Shown piece by piece: positions 33,349 through 42,730 of a DNA stretch of 64,000 nucleotides. This DNA comes from Georgenia soli (GTDB taxonomy: Bacteria; Actinomycetota; Actinomycetes; Actinomycetales; Actinomycetaceae). The notes under the pieces were generated by a model. It worked only from the letters and a program-made list of their open reading frames with translations, did not search any database and was not told the DNA's origin. The number at the start of each line of letters is the position of its first letter. The first letter of the stretch is position 1. The position numbers and the translations under genes were made by a program. The stretch is taken from positions 2,480,001-2,544,000 of the forward strand of contig NZ_PDJI01000004.1 in NCBI RefSeq assembly GCF_002563695.1, read 5' to 3'.

Positions 33349-33392
33349 GACACCGCGACCGCGCGTGGTGCGCCACCCGCGGTCGTGGTGTC
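33349..33392. repeat. REP-like palindrome
   Basis: GACACCGCGACCGCG (33349-33363) pairs with 33378-33392 with one G-T mismatch, a 15-bp stem with a 14-nt centre GTGGTGCGCCACC-like. The half-sites and centre resemble those of the palindrome at 24328-24387 (shared GACACCGCGACCGCG and GGTGTCGA). It lies between the transglutaminase stop and the PPOX start on the minus strand. Confidence 0.6.
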
Positions 33393-33426
33393 GACCCGCG
33401 CTCGCAGAAGGGGCCTCTCCGGCGGC

Positions 33427-34485
33427 TCAGGCGCTCACCTCGGCGTGGAGGTCCTCGTCGGAAAGCCGCTCGAGCTCCACGGCCGTCTCGACCCGCGCGC
33501 CCTCGACGGCGGAGTAGGCGATCCCGCGCAGGGGAGCGACCTCGCCGGCGTCGCGGCCCCAGCCCAGCACCACGTAGCGCTCGTCCACGAGGGCGTCGTT
33601 GCCGGGGTCGACGTGGAGCCACCCGCCTCCGGGCACCCACACCGCGACCCACCCGTGCACGGCTCCCGCACCGCCGACGGGCCGACCGCCGTCGGGTAGA
33701 CCGCCGTCGGGCCGACCGCCGCCGGCCGGGCCGTCGTGCGGCGCGGGGCCCGGCGAGGGGGCGCTCCCGAGCTCGGCCGGAGGCGTCGTGTCGACGTAGC
33801 CGGACACGTACCGGGCGGAGAGCCCCAGCGCGCGCAGGGCCGCGATGGTGAGGTGAGCGAGGTCCTGGCTCGTGCCGGACCGGCTCTCGAGCACGTCCCC
33901 CGTGCCCGCAGCCTCCGCCGTCGGACCGGGGCGGCGGGCCAGGTCCTCGTGGACGCGGTGGGCGAGGTCGGCCACCACCGGGACCAGCGGTGCGCCGGGC
34001 CGGAACGACGGCAGCGCGTACTCCAGGACCCGCTCGTCGGGGGCCGCCAGCTCGGAAGGCAGCGCCGACTCCACGATGGTCATGACCGACGACGGACCCT
34101 CGCCCTGCTCGCCCCGGCCGGTCGCCCGCATGCCGCTGAGCGAGGCGACCGCCCGTTCCCACGGCACCTGGGGCAGGGCCGAGGCGTCGGCGCGGCGGCG
34201 GCTGACGGTCACCAGCGACCTCGCCACCACCTCCAGCACCGTGTGCTCGGTCGCGACGTGGAAGTACTCCGACCGGTTGCCGGCCGGGTCCACGTACGCG
34301 GACTGCTCCGCCGGCCCGGGGGAGACGGTGAGCGCCGCCCGGTGCACCCGCTGGCCGCCGCCGTCGCGGGGGAGCAGCATCGCGCGCCCGTACGAGCTGG
34401 CGACCGGTTCGGGGTAGGTGTACGTGCTGCGGTGCACCAGCCGGTAGTGGCGGTGGCCGCCGCCACCGGCGCTGCGTCTGCTCAT
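33427..34485 (-). CDS. Transglutaminase-like protein, catalytic Cys replaced by Ser
   Basis: A 352-residue member of the transglutaminase-like family with an N-terminal bacterial transglutaminase beta domain (HYRLVHRSTYTYPEPVASSY) and a papain-fold core. The motif that normally reads G(V/T)CQDFAH is GTSQDLAHL here, so Ser206 (codon AGC) occupies the catalytic Cys position; no other Cys exists in the protein. His277 (AVHGWVAVW) and Asp293 (HVDPGND) are kept. A Gly/Pro insertion (about 240-272) precedes the His. Thus an inactive or serine-based enzyme is possible. It overlaps the ATP-grasp gene by 4 nt and likely works with it in peptide-bond formation or cleavage. Confidence 0.85.
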   Translation of the reverse strand: MSRRSAGGGGHRHYRLVHRSTYTYPEPVASSYGRAMLLPRDGGGQRVHRAALTVSPGPAEQSAYVDPAGNRSEYFHVATEHTVLEVVARSLVTVSRRRADASALPQVPWERAVASLSGMRATGRGEQGEGPSSVMTIVESALPSELAAPDERVLEYALPSFRPGAPLVPVVADLAHRVHEDLARRPGPTAEAAGTGDVLESRSGTSQDLAHLTIAALRALGLSARYVSGYVDTTPPAELGSAPSPGPAPHDGPAGGGRPDGGLPDGGRPVGGAGAVHGWVAVWVPGGGWLHVDPGNDALVDERYVVLGWGRDAGEVAPLRGIAYSAVEGARVETAVELERLSDEDLHAEVSA

Positions 34486-36959
34486 GCCGGCCGCCGTCCG
34501 CCGGGCCACCGGGTGGGCGTCGGCCGGGTGAGGTGGACCCGGGTGATCTCGGCGCCCAGCTCGTCCAGCCGCCACGCCATGGACCCGAGCGTGCGCTCGA
34601 GGACGGTGCGCCGTCCCTCGGCGTCCTCCCGGACGGCGCGGTCGGTGCGCAGCTCCGTGAGCAGGTCGCCGACGTCGTCGAGCAGCTGGTCCCGCGTGGC
34701 CGGCCCGCGGGCCACGGCCGGCAGGTCGGCGAGGTGCCGGCGCAGGTGCTCCAGCTGGAACGCCAGGGACCGCGGGTTGGCCGGGTCGGCCAGCAGGAGG
34801 TCCAGCACGGCCCGGACCCCGCCGGCCGGGTAGCGGCGCCGGAACGTGATGGCGGACTCGTGGGCGGTGACCACCGCCGTCGTCACCAGCGTCTCGACGG
34901 CGGGGTCGCGCCTGACCCCGAGCGTCGCCCGCAGCGTGGCGACGACGTGGCGGGAGCGCTCGAGGCGGCGGCCCACCTCGAGCATGCGCCACCCGACGTC
35001 GCGGACCAGGGACTCCGCGTAGATGCCCTGCAGCGTGAGCAGGGCCTCGAGCAGGCGCATCAGCACCGGCCCCTGGCCCGCTCCGCCGTCGCCGACGTCG
35101 GCGCGGCGGCGTGCCCGTTCCTGCTGCAGGGTGCGCTCCATCGAGGAGAGGGCGAGCCACACGTCCGGCGTGAGGTGGTCGCGCACGCCGGCCGCGTCCC
35201 GGGCGAGCCGGGCGAGCGTCCACGCGAGCGACCCCTCGAGCGACTCGTCGGTGACCAGCTCGGCGAGTCCCGCGTCCGCCGTCGTCTCGCGCAGGGCCGC
35301 GAGCAGGACGCCGAGGGCCTGGCCGCCCGGGTCGTCGGCGGAGGTGCCGGGGCGGGCGTGGTAGTCGTCCCAGAGGTCCGCGACCGTCCGGAGCATGCGC
35401 ACGGCGGCCTCGGCCCGCTCGGTGTGCCGGCCGAGCCAGAAGAGGTCGTCGGCCACGCGCGGGGAGATGGTCGCGTCGGGGGAGCGGCCGGGCAGGAGCC
35501 CGTGACCCGGCAGCGCCGGTGCGGCCACGCGCAGCGGCTCGGGGGCCAGCACCCACACGTCTTTCGCGGTGCCCGGCAGCGTCGTGCCGGTGAGCGTCGC
35601 CCGCGGCCCGGCGCCCACGTGCCCGAGCGCGCCGCTCATGACGAGGTAGTCGGCCCCGTGCGCGAGCGTGAAGGTGCGCAGCGACGTCGGCCGGGGCTCG
35701 AGCGCCCCGCCGGCCAGGGTCGGGGTGGTCGAGGCCTCCACCGGCTCCTGACCCACCCACCCCGCGGGCCGCGCCGCGATCCGGGCGGCGAGGTCCGCCC
35801 GCTCGCCCAGGCTCAGCTCCCAGCCGAACGCCGGCGGCTCGGCGCCGGAGACGGGCCGGACGATGAGGCGGCCCAGGTTCGCGATGACGTGCGAGCACAT
35901 CGACCGGTCGCCGCACCAGTACGTCACCGCCGACGGCAGCTCCAGCTCCTCGTCGAGCAGGGCCCGGGACAGGCGCGGCAGGTAGGTGGCGAGCGCGGGG
36001 TTCTCCAGGACCCCGGATCCGAGGGTGTTGACGACGGACACCGCGCCGCTGCGCGCGGCGTGGACGAGCCCCACGGTGCCCTGGGTCGAGGCGGGGTCGA
36101 GGTCGAGCGGGTCGGCGGCGTTGGCCGGCACCGCGCGCAGCAGCACGTCGACGGGCTCACGCCGGCCGAGGGACCGCAGCCACACGCGGCCGTCCTCGAC
36201 GGCGAGGTCACCGCCCTCGACGAGCGGGACGCCGAGCAGGAGGGCGAGGTAGCCGTGGTCGAACGCGGTCGGCGCGGCGGGGCCCGGGGCGAGGACCGCC
36301 ACGCGGGGGTCGTCGCGGGCCGCGGACGGCGCGGCGCCGAGCAGCGCGTCGTACAGGGCCGCGTAGAACGGCCCCACCCGCCGGGTGCGGGACGCCCGGT
36401 AGGGCCCGGCGAGCGCCTCGGCGACGACCCGCCGGTCCGCCATGACGTAGCCCATCCCGAGCGGGACGTCGGTGCGGTCGGTCAGGACGGTCCAGGCGCC
36501 GTCGGCGTTGCGGGCGAGGTCGGTCGCGGTGTGGAAGAGCTGGTGCGGGCCCGGGACGGTGATGCCGTGCGCGGCGCGGACGAAACCGGGGTGGGCGAGC
36601 ACGATCTCGGGCGGCAGCAGCCCGGAGGTGAGGAGGCGGCGCTCGCCGTAGAGGTCGGTGAGGACCTGGTCGAGGAGGCCGGCGCGCTGGCGCAGGCCCC
36701 GTTCGAGCCGCTGCCACTCGAGCTCGTCCACGAGGACGGGCAGCGGGTCGAGGCGCCAGCCGTCGTCGCCGCCGTAGGTCACGCCCTGGTTCTGCAGCAG
36801 GGTGACGACGTCGGAGCGGGCCGCCTCGAGGCGTTCGGCCCGGCCGAGCCGGGCGTACTCCGCCAGCTCTGTCCAGGCCGAGCGGGTCGGGCCGGTGGCC
36901 TGCAGCATCTCGTCGTGACCGGGACCGTGGGCACGGTAGGCCTCGAGCAGGTCCCCCAC
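34482..36959 (-). CDS. Fused circularly permuted ATP-grasp and alpha-E (DUF403) protein
   Basis: An 825-residue fusion. The N-terminal about 460 residues are a circularly permuted type 2 ATP-grasp ligase (GVTYGGDDGWRLDPLPVLVD, VRPVSGAEPPAFGWELSLGE), and the C-terminal about 320 residues an alpha-E helical domain (ISPRVADDLFWLGRHTERAE, GWRMLEVGRRLERSRHVV). In many actinomycetes these are two genes. Comparative genomics has placed such pairs with transglutaminase-like peptidases in proposed systems for making peptide-like amide bonds; substrates are unknown. GTG 36959 follows GGGAGG at about 8 nt. It precedes the transglutaminase gene with an ATGA overlap. Confidence 0.88.
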   Translation of the reverse strand: MGDLLEAYRAHGPGHDEMLQATGPTRSAWTELAEYARLGRAERLEAARSDVVTLLQNQGVTYGGDDGWRLDPLPVLVDELEWQRLERGLRQRAGLLDQVLTDLYGERRLLTSGLLPPEIVLAHPGFVRAAHGITVPGPHQLFHTATDLARNADGAWTVLTDRTDVPLGMGYVMADRRVVAEALAGPYRASRTRRVGPFYAALYDALLGAAPSAARDDPRVAVLAPGPAAPTAFDHGYLALLLGVPLVEGGDLAVEDGRVWLRSLGRREPVDVLLRAVPANAADPLDLDPASTQGTVGLVHAARSGAVSVVNTLGSGVLENPALATYLPRLSRALLDEELELPSAVTYWCGDRSMCSHVIANLGRLIVRPVSGAEPPAFGWELSLGERADLAARIAARPAGWVGQEPVEASTTPTLAGGALEPRPTSLRTFTLAHGADYLVMSGALGHVGAGPRATLTGTTLPGTAKDVWVLAPEPLRVAAPALPGHGLLPGRSPDATISPRVADDLFWLGRHTERAEAAVRMLRTVADLWDDYHARPGTSADDPGGQALGVLLAALRETTADAGLAELVTDESLEGSLAWTLARLARDAAGVRDHLTPDVWLALSSMERTLQQERARRRADVGDGGAGQGPVLMRLLEALLTLQGIYAESLVRDVGWRMLEVGRRLERSRHVVATLRATLGVRRDPAVETLVTTAVVTAHESAITFRRRYPAGGVRAVLDLLLADPANPRSLAFQLEHLRRHLADLPAVARGPATRDQLLDDVGDLLTELRTDRAVREDAEGRRTVLERTLGSMAWRLDELGAEITRVHLTRPTPTRWPGGRRPA

Positions 36960-37069
36960 GGCCGCCACCTCCCGGACGCCCCGCGGTTGTTCCTGCCCTC
37001 GGTAAAACAGGTGCGGTGCGCGCAGAGGCGACTTTACCGGGGATTTGCCTCGTGGATGCCGGGAACCGG

Positions 37070-37786
37070 TCAGGCGGCGGCGACCTGCGGGGCGAGGAGG
37101 GCCTCGACGGCCCGCCACTGCTGTCCCGTGCTGCGGCGGCCCGGCCGGTGCAGGTCGCGGACCATGATGCCGCGCGCCGCCAGCTGGCGGCGCAGGAGCT
37201 CCGCATCCCCGTGGGAGCCGTCCGCGAGCGCCGCCGAGCGGGCCTCGAGGAGCCGCAGGTCGTCGGTGGTCAGCCCGGCCGCCGGGCACACCGGGACGAA
37301 CGCGTCGTCGTGCGGGTCGGACTCCACGGGCCGGGGGAAGCCGTGCCGGTCCAGCGCGTCGCGCAGGGCGGCGCGGTCGAGGTCGCAGCGCACCCGCGCG
37401 AGCTCGACGGTCCCCGGCCCGATCAGCACCAGGTCCTGCGCGAGGACCACCGTGGTGACCAGGTGGCGCGGCACGGAGACGCGGGCGTCGTCCCACTCCA
37501 GGGTCAGGGCGCGGTCGCTCACGGTGGCGCGCAGCGACTCGCCGTAGACCGTGACGGCGAGCAGCACGCCGACGAGCAGGCCGAGACCGGCCATGACGGC
37601 CAGTGCGACCGGCTCGCCGACGTGCCCGCCGACGCCCAGGACGCCGTCGAACCCTGCGCTCACCTGCGCGAGCCCCTCCAGCCCGAGACCGGTGAGCAGG
37701 CCGAGCAGCGCGCCGGCCACGGGGTGGCCGGCGAAGAGGGCGGCACGTACGCGCCGGGGCAGACGGACCGATGTGGTGCCGGCCAT
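37070..37786 (-). CDS. YqeB-like membrane protein
   Basis: A 238-residue protein with two N-terminal hydrophobic segments (about 15-37 and 58-82) followed by a cytoplasmic domain (WDDARVSVPRHLVTTVVLAQDLVLIG) and ending QWRAVEALLAPQVAAA. The terminal sequence and overall plan match actinobacterial proteins annotated YqeB family. Function unknown. ATG 37786 with GAGGAGGG is clear. 110 bp upstream of the ATP-grasp fusion on the same strand, so co-transcription is possible. Confidence 0.65.
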   Translation of the reverse strand: MAGTTSVRLPRRVRAALFAGHPVAGALLGLLTGLGLEGLAQVSAGFDGVLGVGGHVGEPVALAVMAGLGLLVGVLLAVTVYGESLRATVSDRALTLEWDDARVSVPRHLVTTVVLAQDLVLIGPGTVELARVRCDLDRAALRDALDRHGFPRPVESDPHDDAFVPVCPAAGLTTDDLRLLEARSAALADGSHGDAELLRRQLAARGIMVRDLHRPGRRSTGQQWRAVEALLAPQVAAA

Positions 37787-37952
37787 GCTTCCCTCCTCGA
37801 CTCGCGCTGCGGGCGGCTCCTGGGAGGCCGCCCCGACATGCTCAAGCGTGCCGTGCGCGCCGGTGCCGAGGCATCACCTTTAAGGATGAAAAGTCCCTGA
37901 TCACCTGCATCCCTGGTCGTAGGTGACTCCCCCTAAGGGCCTGGTCGGGGCC

Positions 37953-39638
37953 TCAGGGCAGACGGCGGTCGCCGGGGTGCATGACGCGCAGCCAGCGGTA
38001 CCCGTAGCCGTCGAGCGGCAGCTCCACCCGGCCGCGCTCGTCCAGCCGGCTCCGGCCCTCCTGGAGCAGGTCGACCAGGTCGGTGCCGCCGTCGTCCTCC
38101 TCGAGGGCGAGCGGGACGACGACGGGCTCGGGGCCGAGGTTGTGCAGCAGCACCATCGACGCCTCGTCCCAGGTGCACCGGTGCGCGAGCACGGCGTGGT
38201 GCGGCTGGTCGAGCACCTCGAAGGCGCCCCAGCCCAGCTCGGGGCACTCGCGGTAGCGCTGGGCCATGAGGGTGATGTGGCGCAGCAGGGAGTCCGGGTC
38301 GTGGCGGGACCTGGCCACGTTGACGTGCTCGGGCCCGTAGCCGCCGGTGACCACGGGGGCGACCAGCTTGCTCGCCGGGGCGGGGGAGAAGCCGCCGCCC
38401 GGCTCGTCCGTCCACTGCATCGGCGTGCGCACGGCCATGCGGCCCGGCAGGTCGAGGTCCTCGCCCATGCCGATCTCCTCGCCGTAGAACAGCACGGGCG
38501 TGCCGGGCAGGGCGAACAGGAGCGAGTAGGCCATCTTCAGGCGGCGGGGGTCGCCGCCGAGCATGGGCGGGAGGCGTCGCTTGAGGCCGCGCCCGAAGAG
38601 CTGCATCTCCGGCTCCGGGCCGAAGGCGGCGAAGACCTCCTGCCGCTCGGCGTCGGTGAGCTTGTCGAGCGTCAGCTCGTCGTGGTTGCGCAGGAAGTTC
38701 GCGTACTGCGAGTCCGGCGAGATCTGGTCCAGGGGACGGTCGCGCAGGGCCTGGGCCAGCGGCCGGGCGTCCTCGCGGGCCATCGAGAGGTAGATGTTCT
38801 GCATGCCGACGAAGTCGAACATCATCGTCAGCTCGTCGCCGTCCCGCCCGCCGAAGAAGGCCACCTGGTCCTCGAACGGCACGTTCACCTCGCCCAGGAG
38901 GATCGCGTCGCCGCTGCGACGCTGGAGGAACTGGCGCAGCGCGCGCAGGTACGCGTGCGGCTCGGAGAAGTCGTGCTTGTCGTGCTCCGACATCCCGAGG
39001 TCGTTGAGGAAGAACGGCACGGCGTCCACGCGGAACCCGTCGACGCCCAGCTGCAGCCAGAAGCCCATCACGCTGGCGATGGCGTCCTGGACCTTCGGGT
39101 TGGCGATGTTCAGGTCCGGCTGGTGCCGGTAGAAGTGGTGCAGGTACCACTCGCCGGTCCGCTCGTCCTTCTCCCAGATGGAGTCCTCCTTGTCGGGGAA
39201 GACCACCTGGTCGGAGGTGTCGGGCGGCGGGTCGGAGCGCCACACGTAGTAGTCGCGGTACGGGTTGTCCTTGCTCTTCCGTGCCTCCTTGAACCAGGGG
39301 TGCTGGTCGGAGGTGTGGTTGACGATCAGGTCGATGATGACCCGCATCCCGCGGTCCTTGGCCGTGCGGATGAGCTCGACGACGTCGCCGTGGTCCCCGA
39401 GCCGCGGGTCCACCCCGTACATGTCCGACACGTCGTAGCCGTCGTCCTTGCCGGGCGTGGGGTAGAACGGCATGAGCCACAGGCACGTCACGCCGAGCTC
39501 GGAGAGGTAGTCCACGCGCTGGGCCAGGCCGGTGAAGTCGCCCACCCCGTCACCGTTCGCGTCGAAGTAGGTCTCGACGTCGAGGCAGTAGATGACGGCG
39601 TTCTTCCACCACAGGTCGGACGTGTCGGTGATCCGCAA
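37953..39638 (-). CDS. GH13 alpha-amylase family enzyme (trehalose-synthase-like)
   Basis: A 561-residue alpha-amylase-superfamily enzyme. The conserved regions are present: IIDLIVNHTS (region I), DGFRVDAVPF with the nucleophile Asp (II), LGEVNVPFED with the acid/base Glu (III) and ANFLRNHDE with the transition-state Asp (IV). The N-terminal DLWWKNAVIYCLDVETY and short length resemble trehalose synthase/maltosyltransferase-type members that lack a maltokinase domain. TTG 39638 is preceded by AAGGAGG about 8 nt upstream, inside the end of the LLM gene. Exact substrate (maltose isomerase, amylase or other) is uncertain. Confidence 0.88.
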   Translation of the reverse strand: MRITDTSDLWWKNAVIYCLDVETYFDANGDGVGDFTGLAQRVDYLSELGVTCLWLMPFYPTPGKDDGYDVSDMYGVDPRLGDHGDVVELIRTAKDRGMRVIIDLIVNHTSDQHPWFKEARKSKDNPYRDYYVWRSDPPPDTSDQVVFPDKEDSIWEKDERTGEWYLHHFYRHQPDLNIANPKVQDAIASVMGFWLQLGVDGFRVDAVPFFLNDLGMSEHDKHDFSEPHAYLRALRQFLQRRSGDAILLGEVNVPFEDQVAFFGGRDGDELTMMFDFVGMQNIYLSMAREDARPLAQALRDRPLDQISPDSQYANFLRNHDELTLDKLTDAERQEVFAAFGPEPEMQLFGRGLKRRLPPMLGGDPRRLKMAYSLLFALPGTPVLFYGEEIGMGEDLDLPGRMAVRTPMQWTDEPGGGFSPAPASKLVAPVVTGGYGPEHVNVARSRHDPDSLLRHITLMAQRYRECPELGWGAFEVLDQPHHAVLAHRCTWDEASMVLLHNLGPEPVVVPLALEEDDGGTDLVDLLQEGRSRLDERGRVELPLDGYGYRWLRVMHPGDRRLP

Positions 39639-39641
39639 CGG

Positions 39642-40604
39642 TCAGGCCTCCTTCAGGGCGGGCAGGATCTCGGTGGCCGCCACGTCGAGCCAGGGTGCCT
39701 GGTGCTGGCCGACGTGGTGGAGGTAGATCTCGTCGAAACCGAGCGCGGCGTACTCGCGGATCCACTCCACGTGCTGGGCGGGCTCGGCCGAGACGCGGAC
39801 CGCGCCCTCGACCGTCGCGACCGTGACGTCGCGGCTGGCGGCGTCGAAGTGGGCCGGGGTTGCCGCGTCGAGGCTGAGCGGCTCGGGGAAGACGTTGGAG
39901 CGCCACTGGTCGTGGGCGATCGCCTCGGCCTCGGAGCGGGTCGGGGCCCAGGACAGGTGGAGCTGCAGGGCCAGGGGGCCGCGGCCGCCGTTGTCGCGGT
40001 AGGCGGCGACCACCTCGCGCAGCGTCTCGTGGGGCTGGTTGATGGTGATCATCCCGTCCGCCCACGCGGCCGCCCGCGCCGCGCTCGCGGCGCTGATGGC
40101 CGTGGCGACGAGCGGGACCGGCCGGGCGGGCAGGTCGTAGAGGCGGGCCCGGTCCACCCGGACGAGCCCGTCGTGGCTCACCTCCTCGCCGGCGTGGAGG
40201 CGCCGGATCACGTCCACGCACTCCTCGAGGCGCCGCACCCGGGTCCCCTTGTCCGGCCAGCGGTCCCCGGTGACGTGCTCGTTCATCGCCTGGCCCGAGC
40301 CCAGCGCCACCCAGTAGCGGCCCGGGAACATCTCCCCGAGGGTCGCCGTCGCCTGGGCGACGATCGCCGGGTGGTAGCGCTGGCCCGGCGCGTTGACCGA
40401 CCCGATCCGGAAGGACGTGGTGGCCAGGGCGGCGCCGAGCCAGGACAGCGTGAAGCCCGAGTGTCCCTGGCGCTCGCTCCACGGCATGAAGTGGTCGGAG
40501 GACATCGCCATGTCGAAGCCTGCGCGCTCCGCCGCCTGGACGTCGGCGAGCAGCTGGCTCGGCGCGATCTGTTCGTGGGAGCAGTGGAAGCCGTAGGTGG
40601 TCAC
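39642..40604 (-). CDS. LLM-class flavin-dependent oxidoreductase (TIGR03885-type)
   Basis: A 320-residue TIM-barrel luciferase-like monooxygenase. Typical segments: SSDHFMPWSERQGHSGFTLSWL, GERYHP-like GQRYHPAIVAQATATL and GRYWVALGSGQAMNEH. The pattern resembles the TIGR03885 and F420-dependent glucose-6-phosphate dehydrogenase-like subfamilies; FMN versus F420 use cannot be settled. GTG 40604 with GGGGAG. It is the first gene of a two-gene operon with the GH13 enzyme (3-nt gap), a pairing that suggests a role in trehalose/glucan or stress metabolism, by inference. Divergent from the M50 protease. Confidence 0.85.
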   Translation of the reverse strand: MTTYGFHCSHEQIAPSQLLADVQAAERAGFDMAMSSDHFMPWSERQGHSGFTLSWLGAALATTSFRIGSVNAPGQRYHPAIVAQATATLGEMFPGRYWVALGSGQAMNEHVTGDRWPDKGTRVRRLEECVDVIRRLHAGEEVSHDGLVRVDRARLYDLPARPVPLVATAISAASAARAAAWADGMITINQPHETLREVVAAYRDNGGRGPLALQLHLSWAPTRSEAEAIAHDQWRSNVFPEPLSLDAATPAHFDAASRDVTVATVEGAVRVSAEPAQHVEWIREYAALGFDEIYLHHVGQHQAPWLDVAATEILPALKEA

Positions 40605-40696
40605 GCTCCCCTGTCTAGGGGCTTCCGGGCGTCCTCGCCTCCCGAACGGCCCGGCGTCGGCCGGAACCACCCGGTCCGCCGGGGGAGGATGGGTCC

Positions 40697-41431
40697 GTGG
40701 GAGAGACCCTGGACGACGTCGGACCCTGGCTCGCGGAGGCCTGGTCGCGGCTGCGGCCCGGCCCGGTCCCGGCGGAGGACGCCGCGGTGCTGGCCGTCGT
40801 GGTGGCGGCGGTCGTCGCGGCCGTCGCGGTGCCGCTGCTGTGGCGCCACCTGCGGGTGGTGGTGACGGTGGTGCACGAGCTCGGTCACGGTCTGGTCGGC
40901 GTGCTGTGCGGGCGCCGGTTCACCGGTTTCGTGCTGCGCGGTGACATGTCCGGCCACGCGGTGACCGTGGGGCCGGCACGCGGGGCCGGCAGGGTGCTGT
41001 CCACCTGGGCCGGCTACCCCGCACCCGCCGTCGTGGGGGCGCTGCTCGTGCGAGCCGCGGGCACCGGCTGGGCCCCGACCGTGCTCGGCGTGGGGGCTCT
41101 CGTCCTGCTCGTCTCCCTCGTCCGCGTCCGCTCCTGGTACACCGCGCTGGTGATGGTGGCGCTGACCGCTGCGACGGCGGCTCTGTGGTGGTGGGTCGGC
41201 GGCGCGCTGCAGGCGGCGGTGCTCCTCGGTGTCGGGCTGTTCCTGCTCGTGGGGGCGTGGCGCCACCTCGGGGCGCTGCTCGGCAGCCGCTCGCCGGGCT
41301 CGGACGCGGCCGTCCTCGCCGGCCTGACGCGGGTGCCGCGGTGGTGCTGGGTCCTCAGCTTCGCCGTCGTCCTCGGCCTGGCGTCCTGGTTCGCGCTCGC
41401 CCCGTTCGGGGCGCTCGCGGGCCTGGCCTGA
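40697..41431 (+). CDS. M50-family membrane metallopeptidase
   Basis: A 244-residue intramembrane zinc protease-like protein with about seven helices. The zinc motif HELGH (His60, Glu61, His64) is within a helix, as in site-2-type proteases; a third ligand (Asp/Asn in a later helix) is less clear. Short M50 proteins of this kind in actinomycetes lack PDZ domains; their substrates are unknown. GTG 40697 start, 92 bp from the divergent LLM gene. Confidence 0.8.
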   Translation: MGETLDDVGPWLAEAWSRLRPGPVPAEDAAVLAVVVAAVVAAVAVPLLWRHLRVVVTVVHELGHGLVGVLCGRRFTGFVLRGDMSGHAVTVGPARGAGRVLSTWAGYPAPAVVGALLVRAAGTGWAPTVLGVGALVLLVSLVRVRSWYTALVMVALTAATAALWWWVGGALQAAVLLGVGLFLLVGAWRHLGALLGSRSPGSDAAVLAGLTRVPRWCWVLSFAVVLGLASWFALAPFGALAGLA

Positions 41432-41454
41432 GCGGCGGGCGCTGACCGGGACCG

Positions 41455-42603
41455 TCACCACGCCCGGAACACGACACGGCTGAACTGGTACGGCGACGGG
41501 TCGAGGTCGTCCTCGTTCGCCAGCACCACCAGCACGTCACCGGACTCGCTGCGCACGGCGGCGAACGCCTTGAAGCCGGGCAGACTGCCTCCGTGGCCGT
41601 ACCCGGGACCGGTCGACAGCTGCACGCGCCACAGGCCCAGCCCGAAGCCCGCCCGGCCGCGGAAGTCGGTCATCTCCCCCATCGCGGCCGCGGACAGGAG
41701 CTCGCCGGCGGCGAGGGCGCGGAAGAACGTCGTGAGGTCCTGCGCCGTCGAGACCATGCCGCCGGCGGCCCAGGCCGCCGTCTCCAGCGAGTGGAGCGAG
41801 GTCTTCTCGCTGTTGGCGTCGGTGCCGAGCTCCTGGGAGAACCCGGTGACCGGCTCCGGCCCGCCCGGCGGGAGGGCGGTCCGGCCGAGGCCGAGCGGTC
41901 CGGTGATCCGGGTCCGCAGGTTCTCCGCGAGGCTGCGCCCGGTGACCTTCTCCACGACCAGGCCCGCCAGGACGAAGTTCGTGTTCGAGTAGGCGGTCTG
42001 GGTGCCCGGCGGGAAGTCGCGGTCGAGGGCCTCGACGATCGCGAGGGAGTCCTCCGGCGTCCACGTCCGCGCCGGGTCTGCGAGCACGGCGGTCTCGAAG
42101 GCGGGCTGTGCGGCGTAGTCCGGGATGCCGCTGGAGTGGTTCAGCAGCTGCCGCACGGTCACCCCGTCCACGAGCGGCGCGTCCGGCAGGTAGGCCGACA
42201 CAGGGTCGTCGAGGGCGACGGCGCCGGCGTCGACGAGCTGGAGGACCATGACCGCGGTGAAGGTCTTGGTGATGCTGCCGATGCGGAAGGCGTCGTCGGG
42301 CCGGAGCGGGGTGCCGCGGGTGTCGGCACGGCCGGCGGCGCAGAGGCGCACGGGCTCGCCGTCGCGACCGACCGCCACCACCAGGCCGCCCGCATGGCCG
42401 GCGGCGAGGTCGTCCAGCACCTCCTGCAGCGTCGGTCCCGGGCGGCGCGGCTCGCTGCCGCACGACGACGGCGCCGCCCACGTGGTGCCGGCCGTGGTGG
42501 TCGCGGCCGTCGGCCCCGCCGACGGCGCAGTCTCGGTGGTCCGGGGGAGCGGCGGCTCGTCGAGGACCGTCCCGCAGGTCGTCAGCAGCAGGGTCACACC
42601 CAC
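41455..42603 (-). CDS. Serine hydrolase, beta-lactamase/DD-carboxypeptidase family, lipoprotein-like
   Basis: A 382-residue class C beta-lactamase-fold serine hydrolase. The SxxK motif is SITK (Ser110, Lys113), followed by YSN (AYSNTNF) and a HGG-type motif (YGHGGSLPG). The N-terminus is a signal with C10 in LTTCG, an imperfect lipobox, then a Ala/Thr/Pro linker. A longer N-terminus is possible, since the reading frame is open and basic upstream ([14 protein letters not shown]), but no good start is there; GTG 42603 is used. Likely acts on cell-wall peptides outside the membrane; true beta-lactamase activity cannot be inferred. Confidence 0.85.
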   Translation of the reverse strand: MGVTLLLTTCGTVLDEPPLPRTTETAPSAGPTAATTTAGTTWAAPSSCGSEPRRPGPTLQEVLDDLAAGHAGGLVVAVGRDGEPVRLCAAGRADTRGTPLRPDDAFRIGSITKTFTAVMVLQLVDAGAVALDDPVSAYLPDAPLVDGVTVRQLLNHSSGIPDYAAQPAFETAVLADPARTWTPEDSLAIVEALDRDFPPGTQTAYSNTNFVLAGLVVEKVTGRSLAENLRTRITGPLGLGRTALPPGGPEPVTGFSQELGTDANSEKTSLHSLETAAWAAGGMVSTAQDLTTFFRALAAGELLSAAAMGEMTDFRGRAGFGLGLWRVQLSTGPGYGHGGSLPGFKAFAAVRSESGDVLVVLANEDDLDPSPYQFSRVVFRAW

Positions 42604-42730
42604 GACGGTGCTCGCCAGCCGTGCACGGCACGGCCTCGACGAGGCCCGCCTCTCCGGTGGCCCATGACGCGCTCCGCCAGCAGGGGTCCCCGGGGACGTC
42701 CATGCTCCGGCGCCGGCCGTGAGACGACAA

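Noticed and set aside
33427..35916. 829-codon frame as a long transglutaminase fusion
   Set aside because: The extra N-terminal part is antisense-like/shadow sequence inside the ATP-grasp gene; the conserved start MSRRS overlaps the ATP-grasp stop by 4 nt.
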